DNA from: Pipra filicauda
Taxonomy: Eukaryota; Chordata; Aves; Passeriformes; Pipridae
Assembly (NCBI RefSeq): GCF_003945595.2
Contig: NW_024103441.1
Span: 1,364,001 to 1,428,000 of the forward strand
DNA length: 64,000 bases
Direction: 5' to 3'
Every line of letters begins with the position of its first letter. Position 1 is the first letter of the stretch. A model generated the notes under the pieces. The model saw only the letters and a program-made list of their open reading frames with translations, did not search any database and was not told where the DNA came from. The translations under genes were made by a program, and so were the position numbers. Below are positions 24,910 through 35,800 of this stretch, piece after piece.

Positions 24910-26481
24910 GGAGGAGAAAGAAAGAGGCGGCCTGCAACCTTATTCTCTGTACTGTAAAATGATGTTCTTCTCACAGAGAGTCGCATTTTAAAAAGCAGCG
25001 AGGGAGCACTGGAAAGAAAAGAGGAGAAACGCTGCACCAGAGGAATGGCCAGTGCATCTCACTCTGCTCTTGCTTTCCAGTAATGAAACCCCAAACTCGC
25101 AGTCTTATTCCCTCCTGACTCTGTTTCTGCCCAAGAAAAGTTCAGTCAAAAGAAAACCCTCATAAAAACCCAGAAATCATCAGCTGCTCTTTTTCGGGTC
25201 GGTATTAATCAAGAGCGGGCAGCTGATGAAACCCATCACCCTTCCCCGGCCTGGGACCCATCTCCATTTGCATATCAAAACCTCATCTGTGAAATGCAAC
25301 TTCTCCCGGGCAGGGGAGCCCCGGCCGTGCTCCCTCACCCCGACACCCACCCCCGCGCCCCACGGCGCCCGGCGGGGCTGGGAGCGGCCGGGGGACACGG
25401 GGCGCTGCGGGACCCTCACCCCGCTCCATTGTGCGGGATGGGGAGAGGATGGATCCCTCGCTCCAGCCAGTTGTTGCACAAAGAGTTTGGAACAAAAGCC
25501 AGCGCACCAGAACGAGCCCGATGGCCGGGACGGCGGCCGGGGACAGGCACGAGGGTCCGGCCGCGCTGCCCCCGCTCACAGACCCGCTCCCGGCTTACGG
25601 TCGCTCTCCCGAGTGATCGACTTTCTCTAATCCAATTTAAGAAAAATAAAGCTCCGTGCGCGGTCCCTGCCCTCGCTCCGGCGCGGCTGCAAATCCGAAT
25701 CAACGTCTGAATTAGACCATTAATTATTTTAATTGATACATTATAAAGCAATAATATGAAGAACTGACTTACCTGCCTAAAACCAATTCTCTTGCCCCTA
25801 ATGAAGCTGTCTAGATGTGCAACCACAGAGAGCGATGCAGAATTAAGAAAACCTGAGCCTAAACCCACCCCCAGCAGTCCGGGCTGAGGGAGCAGGGCCT
25901 GGGCACAACTGGAATAGTGACTTCTCCAACGTGTGCTGCCAAACACACCATGTTCTCTCCTGAAATATTTCATCCTCGCTCTGAAGAGGAGCTTTGCCGC
26001 TGTTTTCACTCACAGGGGGTAAAAAAAGGCTGCAAATACCGGGGGGCAGCGACGGTCCCGGGAGAGCCGGGCAGGCGCTATCGAGCGCCTCCGTGACCCC
26101 GATACTATCAATAATTAACGATACTAAAAAAAGCTCCTCCAGATGGTCGGAGGGATTAGGAAGTTTTAAATATAAACAAAGTAAGCCACAAAACAAACTA
26201 ATGCCCTCCCCTTTTTTTTTTTAATTGCATAATCCCGTTCGCAGCCCGGGGCCGCTCTGCCCGGCCCCGGGAGCCGGGAAAAAGGCAGCGAAAGGGGAAA
26301 GCCCGCACGGCTCCTTCTCCCCCGCGGGTCCGGACAGTCCCGACCCGCACGCCGCGCTCCGAGCCCCGCCGGCCGCGGCGCTGGGACGGGGCGGCCCCGG
26401 GCCGGTAGCGCCGGGGGGCGGCGGCCCCGGGCCCGCGCAGCCTCCGCGGCACCGCCCGGACAAAGGCCCGGCCCCGCTCAC

Positions 26482-26509
26482 CTTCCATGCAGGTCGAGTC
26501 CCGCTTCAT
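26482..26509 (-). CDS. NR6A1: NR6A1 candidate alternative first coding exon
   Basis: The segment encodes MKRDSTCME plus the first base of codon 10 and is followed by a good donor (GAAG|GTGAGC). It lies in a CpG island. Its phase (one base, G, carried over) exactly completes the split Asp codon that opens the DNA-binding-domain exon, giving ...[12 protein letters not shown]. The ATG has G at -3 and A at +4. An in-frame stop (CTA at 26522-26524 on the plus strand) sits 12 nt upstream, so the reading frame cannot extend further 5'. The result is a receptor with a very short A/B region of about 17 residues before the first zinc-binding Cys. Mammalian GCNF instead has a longer Gly/Pro-rich N-terminus. 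The sequence is not one I recall, so the assignment rests on location, splice site and phase. Confidence 0.55.
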
Positions 26510-26521
26510 CCCCGGCCGGCT

Positions 26522-26569
26522 CTAGGGCCGCCTCATGGCGGCGGCGGCCGGGCAGCCCCGCTCGGCCAT
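26522..26569 (-). other. Upstream ORF in NR6A1 first exon
   Basis: A 15-codon ORF (MAERGCPAAAAMRRP, then TAG) lies in the putative 5' leader. It is in frame with the main start and stops 12 nt before it. Such a short spacing usually makes reinitiation inefficient, so it could damp translation of the short isoform if this leader is transcribed. The alternative is that transcription starts inside it. Confidence 0.4.
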
Positions 26570-26645
26570 CGCCGCCGCCGCGGGCCGCCCTATGCTAACG
26601 ACGTGATGTCAGCGCCGCCCCCGCCGCCCCGGCCCGCGGGGGGGC
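26570..26645 (-). promoter_or_regulatory. Putative NR6A1 internal CpG promoter
   Basis: GC-rich DNA directly upstream of the candidate first exon, with no TATA box. It contains a CRE/ATF-like TGATGTCA at 26604-26611 beside ACGTGA, and an octamer-like TATGCTAAC near 26591-26599. The CpG-rich island continues downstream through about 26240. The 5' side is cut off abruptly by the tetranucleotide array that begins near 26650. Promoter function is inferred from composition and the exon. Confidence 0.4.
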
Positions 26646-26649
26646 CGGG

Positions 26650-27212
26650 CCGACACACCGACCGGCCGACAGACACACCGACCGACCGACCGACTGACAG
26701 ACAGACCGACTGACCGACCGACCGACAGACAGACCGACTGACCGACCGACTGACAGACAGACCGACTGACCGACCGACCGACAGACAGACCGACTGACCG
26801 ACCGACTGACAGACAGACCGACTGACCGACCCACAGACTGACACACCGACCGACCGACAGACACACCGACCGACCGACCGACAGACAGACCGACTGACCG
26901 ACCCACAGACTGACACACCGACCGACCGACTGACACACCGACCGACTGACTGACTGACACACCGACCGACCCACAGATTGACACATCAACAGACCGACTG
27001 ACAGAGAGACCTACAGACCGACTGACAGACAGACCGACCCACAGACTGACACACCAACCGACTGACCAACTGACAGACCGACCCACAGACTGCCAGACCT
27101 GACCGCCTGACAGACCAACTGATCAACCATCTGATGGACAGACTGATCAACAGACCAACTAACCACTCAACTGAGCGACAGACCGACTGACCGACCGACT
27201 GACTGACCAACC
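26650..27212. repeat. (ACNG)n tetranucleotide satellite, about 560 bp
   Basis: A long tetranucleotide array composed almost entirely of ACCG, ACTG and ACAG, with larger blocks repeated, for example CCGACTGACCGACCGAC followed by AGACAG. It is most regular between 26660 and 26900 and decays towards 27212 (CCAACTGATCAACC). It begins about 80 bp upstream of the candidate NR6A1 uORF. The minus-strand SVGRSVCQSV reading frames come from the repeat. Confidence 0.95.
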
Positions 27213-27229
27213 ACTGCCCCCGCCACAGG

Positions 27230-27376
27230 CACAGCCCAGGCAGTAGCCACCAGCTGTTGGACACTGGCCATCACCACCAACCACTGGCCATCAGCCACCA
27301 GCCATTGGCCACCGCCATAAGCCACCAGCTGTCCCCACTGGCCACCAGTCCCAAGCCAGAGCATGGCCACCACTTT
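27230..27376. repeat. Degenerate GCCACCAG-type repeat
   Basis: Directly beyond the ACNG array is a different simple repeat built from GCCACCAGC, GGCCATCAG and ACTGGCCA words. Copies are too diverged for a fixed period. It may represent a further decayed satellite. Confidence 0.6.
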
Positions 27377-27487
27377 GCATAGTCCTTCCACCAACTTCCA
27401 GGGCAGTCAAGAGAACTGCCCACTGCGGTATGAAACAGGTACCACTGACACACATCCCCCAGCAAAATGAGGGATCCCCAGTGTGAA

Positions 27488-27667
27488 AATACAGGTTGCC
27501 CAGAGAAGCTGTGGCTGCCCATCCCTGGAAGTGTTCAAGGCCAGGTTGGACAGGGCTTGGAGCAACCTGATCTAATGGAAGGTGTCCTGGGCCATGGCAG
27601 AGGGTATAATGAGATGGTCTTTAATGTCACTTCCACCCCAAACTGTTCTGGATTCTGTAACTCTATA
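27488..27667 (+). mobile_element. CR1-like LINE 3' end
   Basis: The 3' part of CR1 is recognised from CAGAGAAGCTGTGGCTGCCC, TGGAAGTGTTCAAGGCCAGG and GAAGGTGTCCTGGGCCATGG. It ends in ATTCTGTAACTCTATA, a decayed form of the usual ATTCTATGA tail. It is in plus orientation, with the 5' end truncated. Confidence 0.92.
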
Positions 27668-30600
27668 AAAATTATTTCTTTATACTAATAACAACTCTTG
27701 GCCAAAACCTGATGTTTAGTTTTTAATCACAAGTGAAAAGCGAACTTGAGATCAATGAGTTTGACAACTCAGCAGACACAGGCAGCACCAGCCAACAGGC
27801 ACAGCCACTCTCAAGCCAGTGTGGGCCAGATAGCACCATGCTGCTCTTGAGCAAACCCCTTCCCATGCCCACGCCTGGCAGAGCACTCCCAGGGCACAAC
27901 CAGAGCTGCTGTGAACATGGAGTGGGCTACAGTGCAGTTCACCCGTCCTTAGGGCTGCAGACATGAGGTGCCTGATAAACTGTCCTGGTGCTCAGCTGTA
28001 TTTGACCAAGCCCAAACAAATGCTCAACACACTGCGGCATTTAAGGGAATGCCCAAAAGCATTTCTGCTGATGCCCAATCCAACCTGTCCTCCAGATGTC
28101 TGGATGTCTCAAAACTGGCTCTCCTCAGAAGCCACAGTCTGCTCTGTTCCTCATCCTGAGGACTGCGGGGTTTAAATGCGCTCTCAGAAATGGCTGACTT
28201 AGAATAAACAAGGCACAGAGGCAACAAAAGAGGTCATATTTCACTTCTTCCCGAGCCTGAAATCTTATTGCTTTCTGGTGACATCCAGCAATGCAAATAA
28301 CCTCGTGTGCATGCAGGGCAGAGCTCAGTGGCATCCTCCTGGCAGCCCAGGCACCCTGCTCTGGCTGACACCACCTGGGCAGGGGTCTGGCCACACGGTC
28401 TCAGAGGTCCCTGCCAACCCCAAACCCAACCTCAACCCTTCCGTGATTCTCTCTACTCATAATCCTGTTCTAACCCAGCATTTCTGCACAGCAGGTGCAC
28501 TTGCAGGAGCAAGCTGTTGCCAGCCCGCCCTGCACCAGCCCAGTCTCTGGTTTGCTGATGCTGCAAATCCGTGCAGTTGCCGTGTGGGTCCGTGACACGC
28601 TCCTTGGACTGACCTCTCCTCTTCACCGTGGCAGTTCCCGGGGCTGGGCTGTGCGAGGAGCCGGTGCCGTGCCCTCGCAGCGCATGGCCAAGGTAAGCCA
28701 GGCCTGGCTGCACTATTGACACAGCTGTTTGCAATTGTGCTGCTCCCAACGCTCTGCATTCTTCATCCCATGTGAGCCCTCCGCTGGCTCCCGGCACCCC
28801 TCGGAGAAGTGTGACCAGAATGCAGAGCGCTTATTTTGTAACGCTGCAGTGTGATGTGGACACAGAGGGCTGAAATAAAGCAACTTAATCTCAGAATAAC
28901 ACAAAGTTGCTCCCACAACTGCTGTTGGGGCTCAAAACAGAGATACACCAAAAAAAAAAAACCCAAAAAACCCCCCAAACAACCAAAAAACCCCTCCTAA
29001 TTCTGAAATTGCAATTATAAGACAAAACCTGGCTGGGAAAAGGGATGATTGCCCTAACAACCCAAATCTTCCAAATTACTCAAACTTGCATTAAATACGC
29101 ATCACAGTTTGTCCATAATAAATCCCCAAGGGCAGAAAATAATTGCAGAGATCTGGAACTATTCTCTAAAATCAGAGGCCAAACTGGAAATGGGTAGAGG
29201 GCAGGCAAAGAGAAAGGAAAGATGAATTCCCTCATCTGACCCAAACAGCCTTGCAGCAAGTCTGGGCGAAGGAAAAAGAGAGTGGCTGGTTCTTATTTTG
29301 GCCTGAATCAGCCAATTCCCATGCCAGATGGAAAAAGCTGATGCTACCGTAACCAACATCTAAAATTTTAGAATGACACCAATTCATAACAGTAAAAGCC
29401 AAAACCATTGCCCAAAAATGGGCAAATGGCATTGCTGCCTGCAAGGGATTCATTGTCATGATTTAAAGCCATGAGGGATGGACATGGGAAGCAAGAGGAG
29501 GTGCTGCCTCTCTCCCCAGGCATGTGCCATGAGGCTGCCCTTCCAAAGAGAACGAATTCTTAAGACATGTGACGGTTTCAGAAATACAGAGCTAAACTGG
29601 AGTCACAAGACAGAGCCAAAATGGGTTGAACAGTGCCAGGCCAGGCCAGTGCAGGTCTCTCAAGACACTTTCTGCCAGTACCATCACTCACCACAGCCAA
29701 TCCCTAAAAGCTTTGATGAAAACCCCAAATTTGGGCAGAGCAGGGCTGGCAGAGCCACGTGGCCCCAGGACAGGGGCAGCCCTTCCTCACTCTTGCTCTC
29801 CCACCCACAGCCACAGTTTCATAATTCCCAGGGCTCCAGCGAGGCTTTGCCCATTTTCATGACAATCGGGGCTCTGTTGTGTCCCTGCAGTTTGAGCCAT
29901 CAGCCCCTTTGTGGCACGAACAAAGTCCGGGCTGTGGATAACAAAACCCAGCACATCTCGGCACTGAAGGCGACAAACCCCGAGCTGCCCCACACCACCG
30001 AGCTGGCCACGGACCAAACTACAACAACAAAGTGGATTTGATTTCAAGCAGCAAATAGATCCTAAGGAAATACTCAACTCCTGGCTTTGTTTTCATTTTA
30101 TCAACAAATGGTGCCACTGGCAGCACCTCTGCTGTGCGACACCAACCGCCTGAGCCCGCGCGGTTCGGCAGGCGCAGGAACGGCCCCGTGCCAGGGAACA
30201 AGACCCCTGCACCAGAACCAACCTGGTTTGCAAATGTAGCTGAATAAATTATATAAATTCTGATGAATACATCTCAGCAGCCTCAGTACTGCGGACGTTA
30301 CCGCTTCCAGCCACTGCAGTGAGAGGACTGGTTGCAGGTAAACACAGCACGTACTTTCCCCCAAAAATCTATTCCCCTCTCCCTATGTATGCAGGTATTT
30401 CAGAGAAAATTAATAAAAAAAAATATAAAATTTCTAGAAAAGCTGTGGAAGGAACTGCATGGAATGATAATAAATATCCACCTGACGTCCTGTGATAATG
30501 GTTTAACAACAGATCGGGTAATTCCTCTGCTCCCCAGCATTAAACGCACCAGGAGCGTGGAGTTAATAATTCTGCTGAAGGTGGTCACTTGGTGCACATA

Positions 30601-30941
30601 AAATTAAGCAATTTCCTCCTTCTTGCTAGTTTGATAGGTCACTGTGTAAATAGAATCCTCTTATCAGTTTCCAGAGTTATCTGTTTTTTATATTTTTATT
30701 TGCCTGGCTACCGAATTTGCCGTCCCAGTCTATTGAGCGTTTGCAAGAAGCGTTTCATTGCACCTCCCTTGGTGGGTGACAAACAGCAGAGAGAGCTCTG
30801 TGTAACAGAGGAAAAGGCAGGGGGAGGTTAAGGGCTCCTCAGAAAGGTCGCCTTCAGAGGAAAAAAGGAAAACAAATGGGATTGTAGGCATGGGAAGTAT
30901 ATGGTTTTACTGCCTTAGCAGGAAAGTACAAGAAAGGAGAA
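27668..30941. other. Unassigned non-coding stretch
   Basis: No exon, RNA gene or clear transposon is recognised. An A/C-rich low-complexity tract lies at about 28949-28995. Long open frames here are in GC-rich DNA and show no recognisable protein. Confidence 0.5.
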
Positions 30942-31318
30942 TTGCAAAGGGAGAAGCTTTACATTTCTATGAGCAGGCAATTGAGCTCCATTCCCTTCCT
31001 ATGGGATGACTCCATCCATTCTGGGAGCATATCTCCTGTAACTCCCAGTAACCAAATCAGGTCACACAATGTCAGATCATTCTGGAAAACATGGGGAAGT
31101 CCTTGGGCTGGGTCCCCATTGCAAATGTCAGCCCTGCAGTTGCATTATACTTTGAAGATAAACTTTCAGAGATCTACCCAGACAAGACCTTCCAGCCTTT
31201 GCCTGAATTTGAGCAGGAAGAGGATGATGGTGAAATAACTGAGGACTCTGATGAAGATTTTATACAACCGTGTAGAAAATACCTAAAATCAGATGAGAGA
31301 CCAGTGCATAGAAAATAA
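30942..31318 (+). pseudogene. Frameshifted coding-like remnant, unidentified
   Basis: Two overlapping plus-strand frames read as protein-like. The first (30942 to about 31090) contains REKLYISMSRQLSSIPFLWD; the second (31091-31318) contains VALYFEDKLSEIYPDKTFQP and then an acidic stretch EQEEDDGEITEDSDEDF before ending PVHRK. One frame change near 31088-31092 would join them. Amino-acid composition is typical of a real protein C-terminus and unlike the neighbouring chance ORFs. I do not recognise the family. It could be a processed pseudogene, a relic of a lost gene or a nested exon. No poly(A) tail is evident after the stop. Confidence 0.4.
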
Positions 31319-32379
31319 TCTAATGATATGGACCTGAAATTTATTGTAAAAACTGTTATTTAAGTGTTCCTGGAATATTATTATCAGAACCAAGCGCTGC
31401 ACAGCCAGGGCAACAGTGGGCCCAGGGCAGGATCCGACCCTCACACCCCCATCCTCCTGTGGTCAGTTCTTTCTCCCACAGGCTGAACTGCAGGCACAGA
31501 ATCCATCAAGCAAACACTGGGTGCAGCAGCAGGGCTTTGTCCCAGCATATCCCACCCACAGAACCAGTGCACCCATCAACAGCGTGGGCACAAATGAGCC
31601 AAAAGCTTTTCATCCCAAACCTGGGCAGAAAATTATGTTTAGCAGGATGCAGGAAATGAGGAGAGGCCCATGGGGCAGGAGGCAGAGAGTATCTCCTGGG
31701 TTTGAAGAGGCAGAAAAAGTTTTGTGCATTAAAGTGATAAACTGAAAAGCCAAAAGATGATTTTACGGCTGACTTAGACAAACTGGATTCGCACAGCTAC
31801 AGCAGCCTGCTGCAGTTGCTGATGTTTTTAATAATATCAACAACAGACCAACTTTGTTATTATAAGTGTAATTATTATAGTTCTCAGCACTATTTACAAA
31901 TCACAGTTTGGTGCTGAGCAGCAATTTTTTGTATACCCAGGGAAAAACAAACAAACAAACAGTGAGGATGTTTCCTCAAATTTCAGGTCAGATGGCAAAA
32001 CAAAGAGGAAAAAACCTTCAGAACTACAGATGTAGATCCTGTACCTGCACCAACACATTGCTGTGACCACAGAGGCTCAGGAGCTGCTTTGGATCATTAG
32101 GAGCTGGAGCAAGTCCTGTTTGGGAACAACCTGGCTGCTCCATGCCTCTCATATACCGTGTGTGGAATGCAGAGGTGGCACCTCGTTACTCTGTGGAGAG
32201 ACGTGGGGGACGTGTGGGACGGGGCTGCGATGCCAAGCACAGGGAGAGCATCCTTGGTGTGGCAGGGCTGTCACCAGGCACAGAGAAACGCCTGGATTCT
32301 ATGGAAAGGGAGAAAACATCGACAATCCTCACCCTTGGGCTTCACAGCAGGTTTAACACGTGCTGTGCTGAAGGGTTCC
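31319..32379. other. Unassigned non-coding stretch
   Basis: Mostly AT-rich DNA with a short (AAAC)n tract near 31945-31960. Nothing else is seen. Confidence 0.5.
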
Positions 32380-32509
32380 TGTGGGCTTGCGGAGATGGGC
32401 CCCCAGCCCCGACCCCGGGCAGGGGCTCAGCCCCTCCACACCCGCTGCCCCTTCCCCGGGCGATGGTGCCGCGGCAGGGCCAGCGCTGCCCCCGCAGGCC
32501 GGACAGGCC

Positions 32510-32552
32510 GGACAGGAGCTGGACAGGAGCTGGACAGGAGCTGGACAGGAGA
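32510..32552. repeat. 11-bp tandem repeat
   Basis: GGACAGGAGCT occurs three times in a row, followed by a fourth partial copy, and is preceded by two GGACAGGCC units. A small local expansion. Confidence 0.9.
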
Positions 32553-32636
32553 GGGCAGCATCCGACCGGCGGACACGGCCGGGCCGCGGGGACCCCGGAG
32601 CGCCGCCACCAGAGCCACGGACCCGCGGAACGGGCT

Positions 32637-32706
32637 GGGCTGGAAGGGACCCACGAGGATCACCCAGCGCAAGTCTTGGCCCTGCACAGACACCCCGAGA
32701 GTCCCG
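32637..32706 (-). mobile_element. CR1-like fragment
   Basis: GCTGGAAGGGACCCACGAGG, then ATCACCCAGCGCAAG and CCTGCACAGACACCCC, resembles the antisense of a CR1 3' region. It is short and diverged. Confidence 0.6.
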
Positions 32707-32860
32707 CGGACTGGGCACGCCGCGGATCGGGCTCGGCAGAGCCGAGCACAGTCCATACGAACCTGCATTTCAGCACCAGCTCCGGCCTCAGCTTTGGGGC
32801 GAGAGCCCTCCTGGCCCCAGCACTGCCCCGAACAGCTCTGCAGCATCCTCACCTCCGGGG

Positions 32861-35800
32861 TGCCAAGACGCAAATGGGTCCTGCTCATGGGCTGGCACCT
32901 TGGTTTTATTTTTACTGCAATTAGCTCTCCTGTCATTAGGAGTAGGTATTTAAGATGTCCTTTTTTCCCCCCCAATCTTCTTTGAGTATTCCATTTAACT
33001 TGTCGAAGTTTGTAATCCTTTTTTTTTTTTTAACAAGAAAAGGAAAAGCTGATCAGAAAAGTCCTTCCAGAATTTACAAACACGGGAATAAAATTATGGA
33101 GGAACCATCTGGTATACCCTGACAATACCCCCAGACTTCCCCTTTGTTCCCAGGTAGTCGGCCAAGAATACATCCATGCAGAAAACAGCATATTGCACTC
33201 AAAAAAACTCCATCACCCCAACTCTCAGCTTCTGTAAGAACCCCTGCCAACACCTCAGCTTGGAGACTGACGATTTACCACCTAAAACATATCTCACCGC
33301 AACCCCCTATAAACCACAATTACTTCTCGAGATGTTGGCAAGTTGAAATAAAATTGTGAAATGTCAAAATCTACGGAAAATATATTTGTTAGAATGGCAA
33401 GGGCAACTGAGGGAAGAGAAAGTGGCATGGGACAACAGGGCAGGAGAAATCCCATACTCAACAAATTCTTATGTAAATTCAGTTTCCTTTCTAGAGGGCT
33501 TCAAAGTAGAAAGGAAAGGCAACCAGCACAGCAAGGTGGCCCAGTGACACACCTGGCCCTGTTTTAGGGGGAGGAGGGTCCATGATTTGTCATCCCCTTT
33601 CGCTGTCCAGCCACAATGTGAAAGGCCCAGCTCAAAGCTGCAGTGGTGGCTCCTCAAGAAAAATGCTTTCATAATTTTGTTTCTGCTATTGCAGATGTGA
33701 GGGAAATGTTGCCATGAGCTACACAGGTTGTCCTGGCTGCAAAGTCAATTCCTTGTGTGCACAGCAGGTCCCGTGATTTCAGCACAACACGGCACAGGAG
33801 GACAGTGCTTGGGAAGTTAAATCTCTGTATTCAGTCCACTCCTTTGGAGGAGCCTGGAAATCTGGGTACTTCTGCTCTGCTCCCCCCTCCTACTAATATT
33901 GCTCCCACTTCTGAACGAGGTAAGAGCTGAATCCTGAAAAAATACCTTTTACCTCCCTGTATTCCTTCTGCTAAACCCGATCCTCATCCTTTCCTTCTGA
34001 TAAACTAGATAATTCACACATCACCTCTACCAGCTGCTCCTAGGCCCAGATACCACCCACCCCAGACAGCACGAGGTCCCAAATTAAGATGTACGTGACT
34101 CAAAGAAGAGCCAATTTTATTAGACTAACACCAGAGGAAGAAAATCTTCCATCTTCCTGTCGTTCGTGAAGCCTCACAGGACAAAGTATTCCCATGCCTG
34201 CTCCTGACAGGGAGCGAGCCTGCCCCGGTGCAGGGACTGCTGCTTTGGGTGTAAAGGCTGAATCCAACATGCAGTATTTAAGACAATTAGGTTTTCAAAG
34301 AAACTACACTAAACATTTCTTTCATGTGTAATCAAATTATGTTAAAGCAAACCTCATAATTTAAACCATTCCATTGGTCAGCTCCTATTTGTTTTCCCTG
34401 CACCCTCATTTTTGCTCCAGATCTGTCACATTACATTAACACCTTTCCTACTCACTGCCTACAGAAATAACAGCCTTCGACATGCCTGCACAATCCATTT
34501 GTCCTGCTCTAATTACTTTTTGACATAGCCTCTTCTGCTGTTATCTTGCCTTTTCTGACCTCTGTCTGTATTAAAGCCATTTAAAACAATCTTTAAACTC
34601 GGTATCTATTGTGATGTGTCTTATATGATACTGCTGGAGTATCAGTCAGCAACATTTTGTAAATCAAATATTTAAATCTATGGTAATAAGATAATGTACT
34701 TGAGCTGGAAAGCTACTGCATGGTAGTAACAGCTACAACTGGCTGCTCACAACACAAGCCCCCAGGACTGCAGCACATTTTCAGGATGGAATTCCCATAG
34801 TCATAAAACTGTTCTACATAGGGAAGCTGCTCAAAGATAAACAGGTCTTCTGTGTACTAAGGAATTTCCTTTAATTTCACGAATGGGGAGGAAAGCAGGA
34901 GAAACTGAGAAAAGTGGTCATCCTGCACAAACAAACCCAAACAACCTCCAGACAGACTGAGCAGACAGGAAGAGGAGCAGGCAGGCTGCACCAACAATGC
35001 AGCCCATGACAAATCACACTCTTCTCCAAACCCAGAGAAGAAACCATGAATCTCTAATCCCAATATCCCTCTGTTTTCATCAAGCCCATTCAAAAACTGT
35101 GCCCTCATTTTCTTTTGCGGTGATTCACAGATGATGAACCTCTAATTACCAGCTACTTCCCTGGCTGAAGCAGCAGAGGATCTGCTCCGTGCCAAGTGTC
35201 TGCTTCGGAGTCAAGAACTTATTCCACATGGTGGAACTAATTTTTTGGATATCAAGTTGATCCCAACGTACACACGTCTCACTATACAGCCTAACTACAT
35301 CTTCACATGCTATTTTCCACATGATCCAGCCTCATGCTAACTTAATTGGTAGCTAGTCAATATTTTACTCACATTAGAAGAGACTTCTCAAACCTACATT
35401 TGCTCTGGTTCATTTACAGGGTAATTATCCAGTTCACACCAAGTCTGGTCTTCTAGATCCAGCCAGTGCAGACACAGGCACAGCTCTGCTGGGAAAACAC
35501 AGCTCTATACTTTGTCTTCCAGATGACAGCACTATAAAACCAACGGGGGACAAAACCAGAGTCAATTAAAATACATTAAATGCAATGCAACAATTCTATG
35601 ATTTGTCATACAGATTTTATTTCTTTGAATTCCTCTAACTGTGTCCTCAGGACATTAAATCCCATGAATGCTGTGTAAAGCTCTTCTCACAACACTTTCC
35701 TATGCTCATTTTTATTTTCCCCTTTTTCTTTCCTGTCAGCAGCCCTGACCACAAACCTCAGCCTCATTAAGGCATCTCAACAGAGAAGGGACCCGTGGAT

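Larger units (their letters stand above)
19964..26481 (-). other. NR6A1 intron 1 (short-isoform model)
   Basis: A 6.5-kb stretch between the DNA-binding-domain exon and the candidate first exon. It contains a 12-bp tandem repeat (22114-22173), poly(T)/poly(A) runs near 24546-24561 and 24893-24909, and GC-rich DNA at about 25300-25620. At 25690-25770 lies an AT-rich segment with TAATTA/ATTGAT motifs next to a perfect minus-strand donor. No NR6A1 N-terminal exon of the mammalian type was found here. Confidence 0.6.
160..26600 (-). other. NR6A1: NR6A1 (GCNF) transcription unit
   Basis: This is the gene-level entry for nuclear receptor NR6A1/GCNF, a nuclear orphan receptor that, from knowledge of the family, binds DR0 repeats of AGGTCA or extended half-sites and represses pluripotency and germ-line genes such as Oct4. 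Nine coding segments join in frame: 26482-26509, 19733-19963, 16367-16422, 14321-14478, 13268-13495, 12574-12828, 9124-9245, 7210-7362 and 6151-6239. They total 1320 nt, or 439 residues plus stop. Exons 2-9 are certain from protein similarity recalled from human GCNF; the first exon is inferred from phase and context. The mammalian N-terminal segment (containing NGFCQDELAEL) was not found in the window, so a longer isoform may start upstream of 64 kb. The limits given are the poly(A) region and the approximate start of the CpG-rich first exon. Confidence 0.93.
32380..32860. other. GC/CpG-rich segment
   Basis: A GC-rich block with many CpGs and open frames on both strands (260 and 275 codons on plus, 182 on minus). 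All three are explained by lack of stops in GC-rich DNA. It contains an 11-bp tandem repeat and a CR1 fragment. No splice-bounded exon or known protein is recognised. Confidence 0.5.

Noticed and set aside
26595..27086. Minus-strand SVGRSVCQSV repeat protein
   Set aside because: A translation of the ACNG tetranucleotide array, open in several frames.
32142..32985. 260- and 275-codon overlapping plus-strand ORFs
   Set aside because: Two frames and the minus strand are all open across the same GC-rich block with a tandem repeat and a CR1 fragment. This is lack of stops, not coding.
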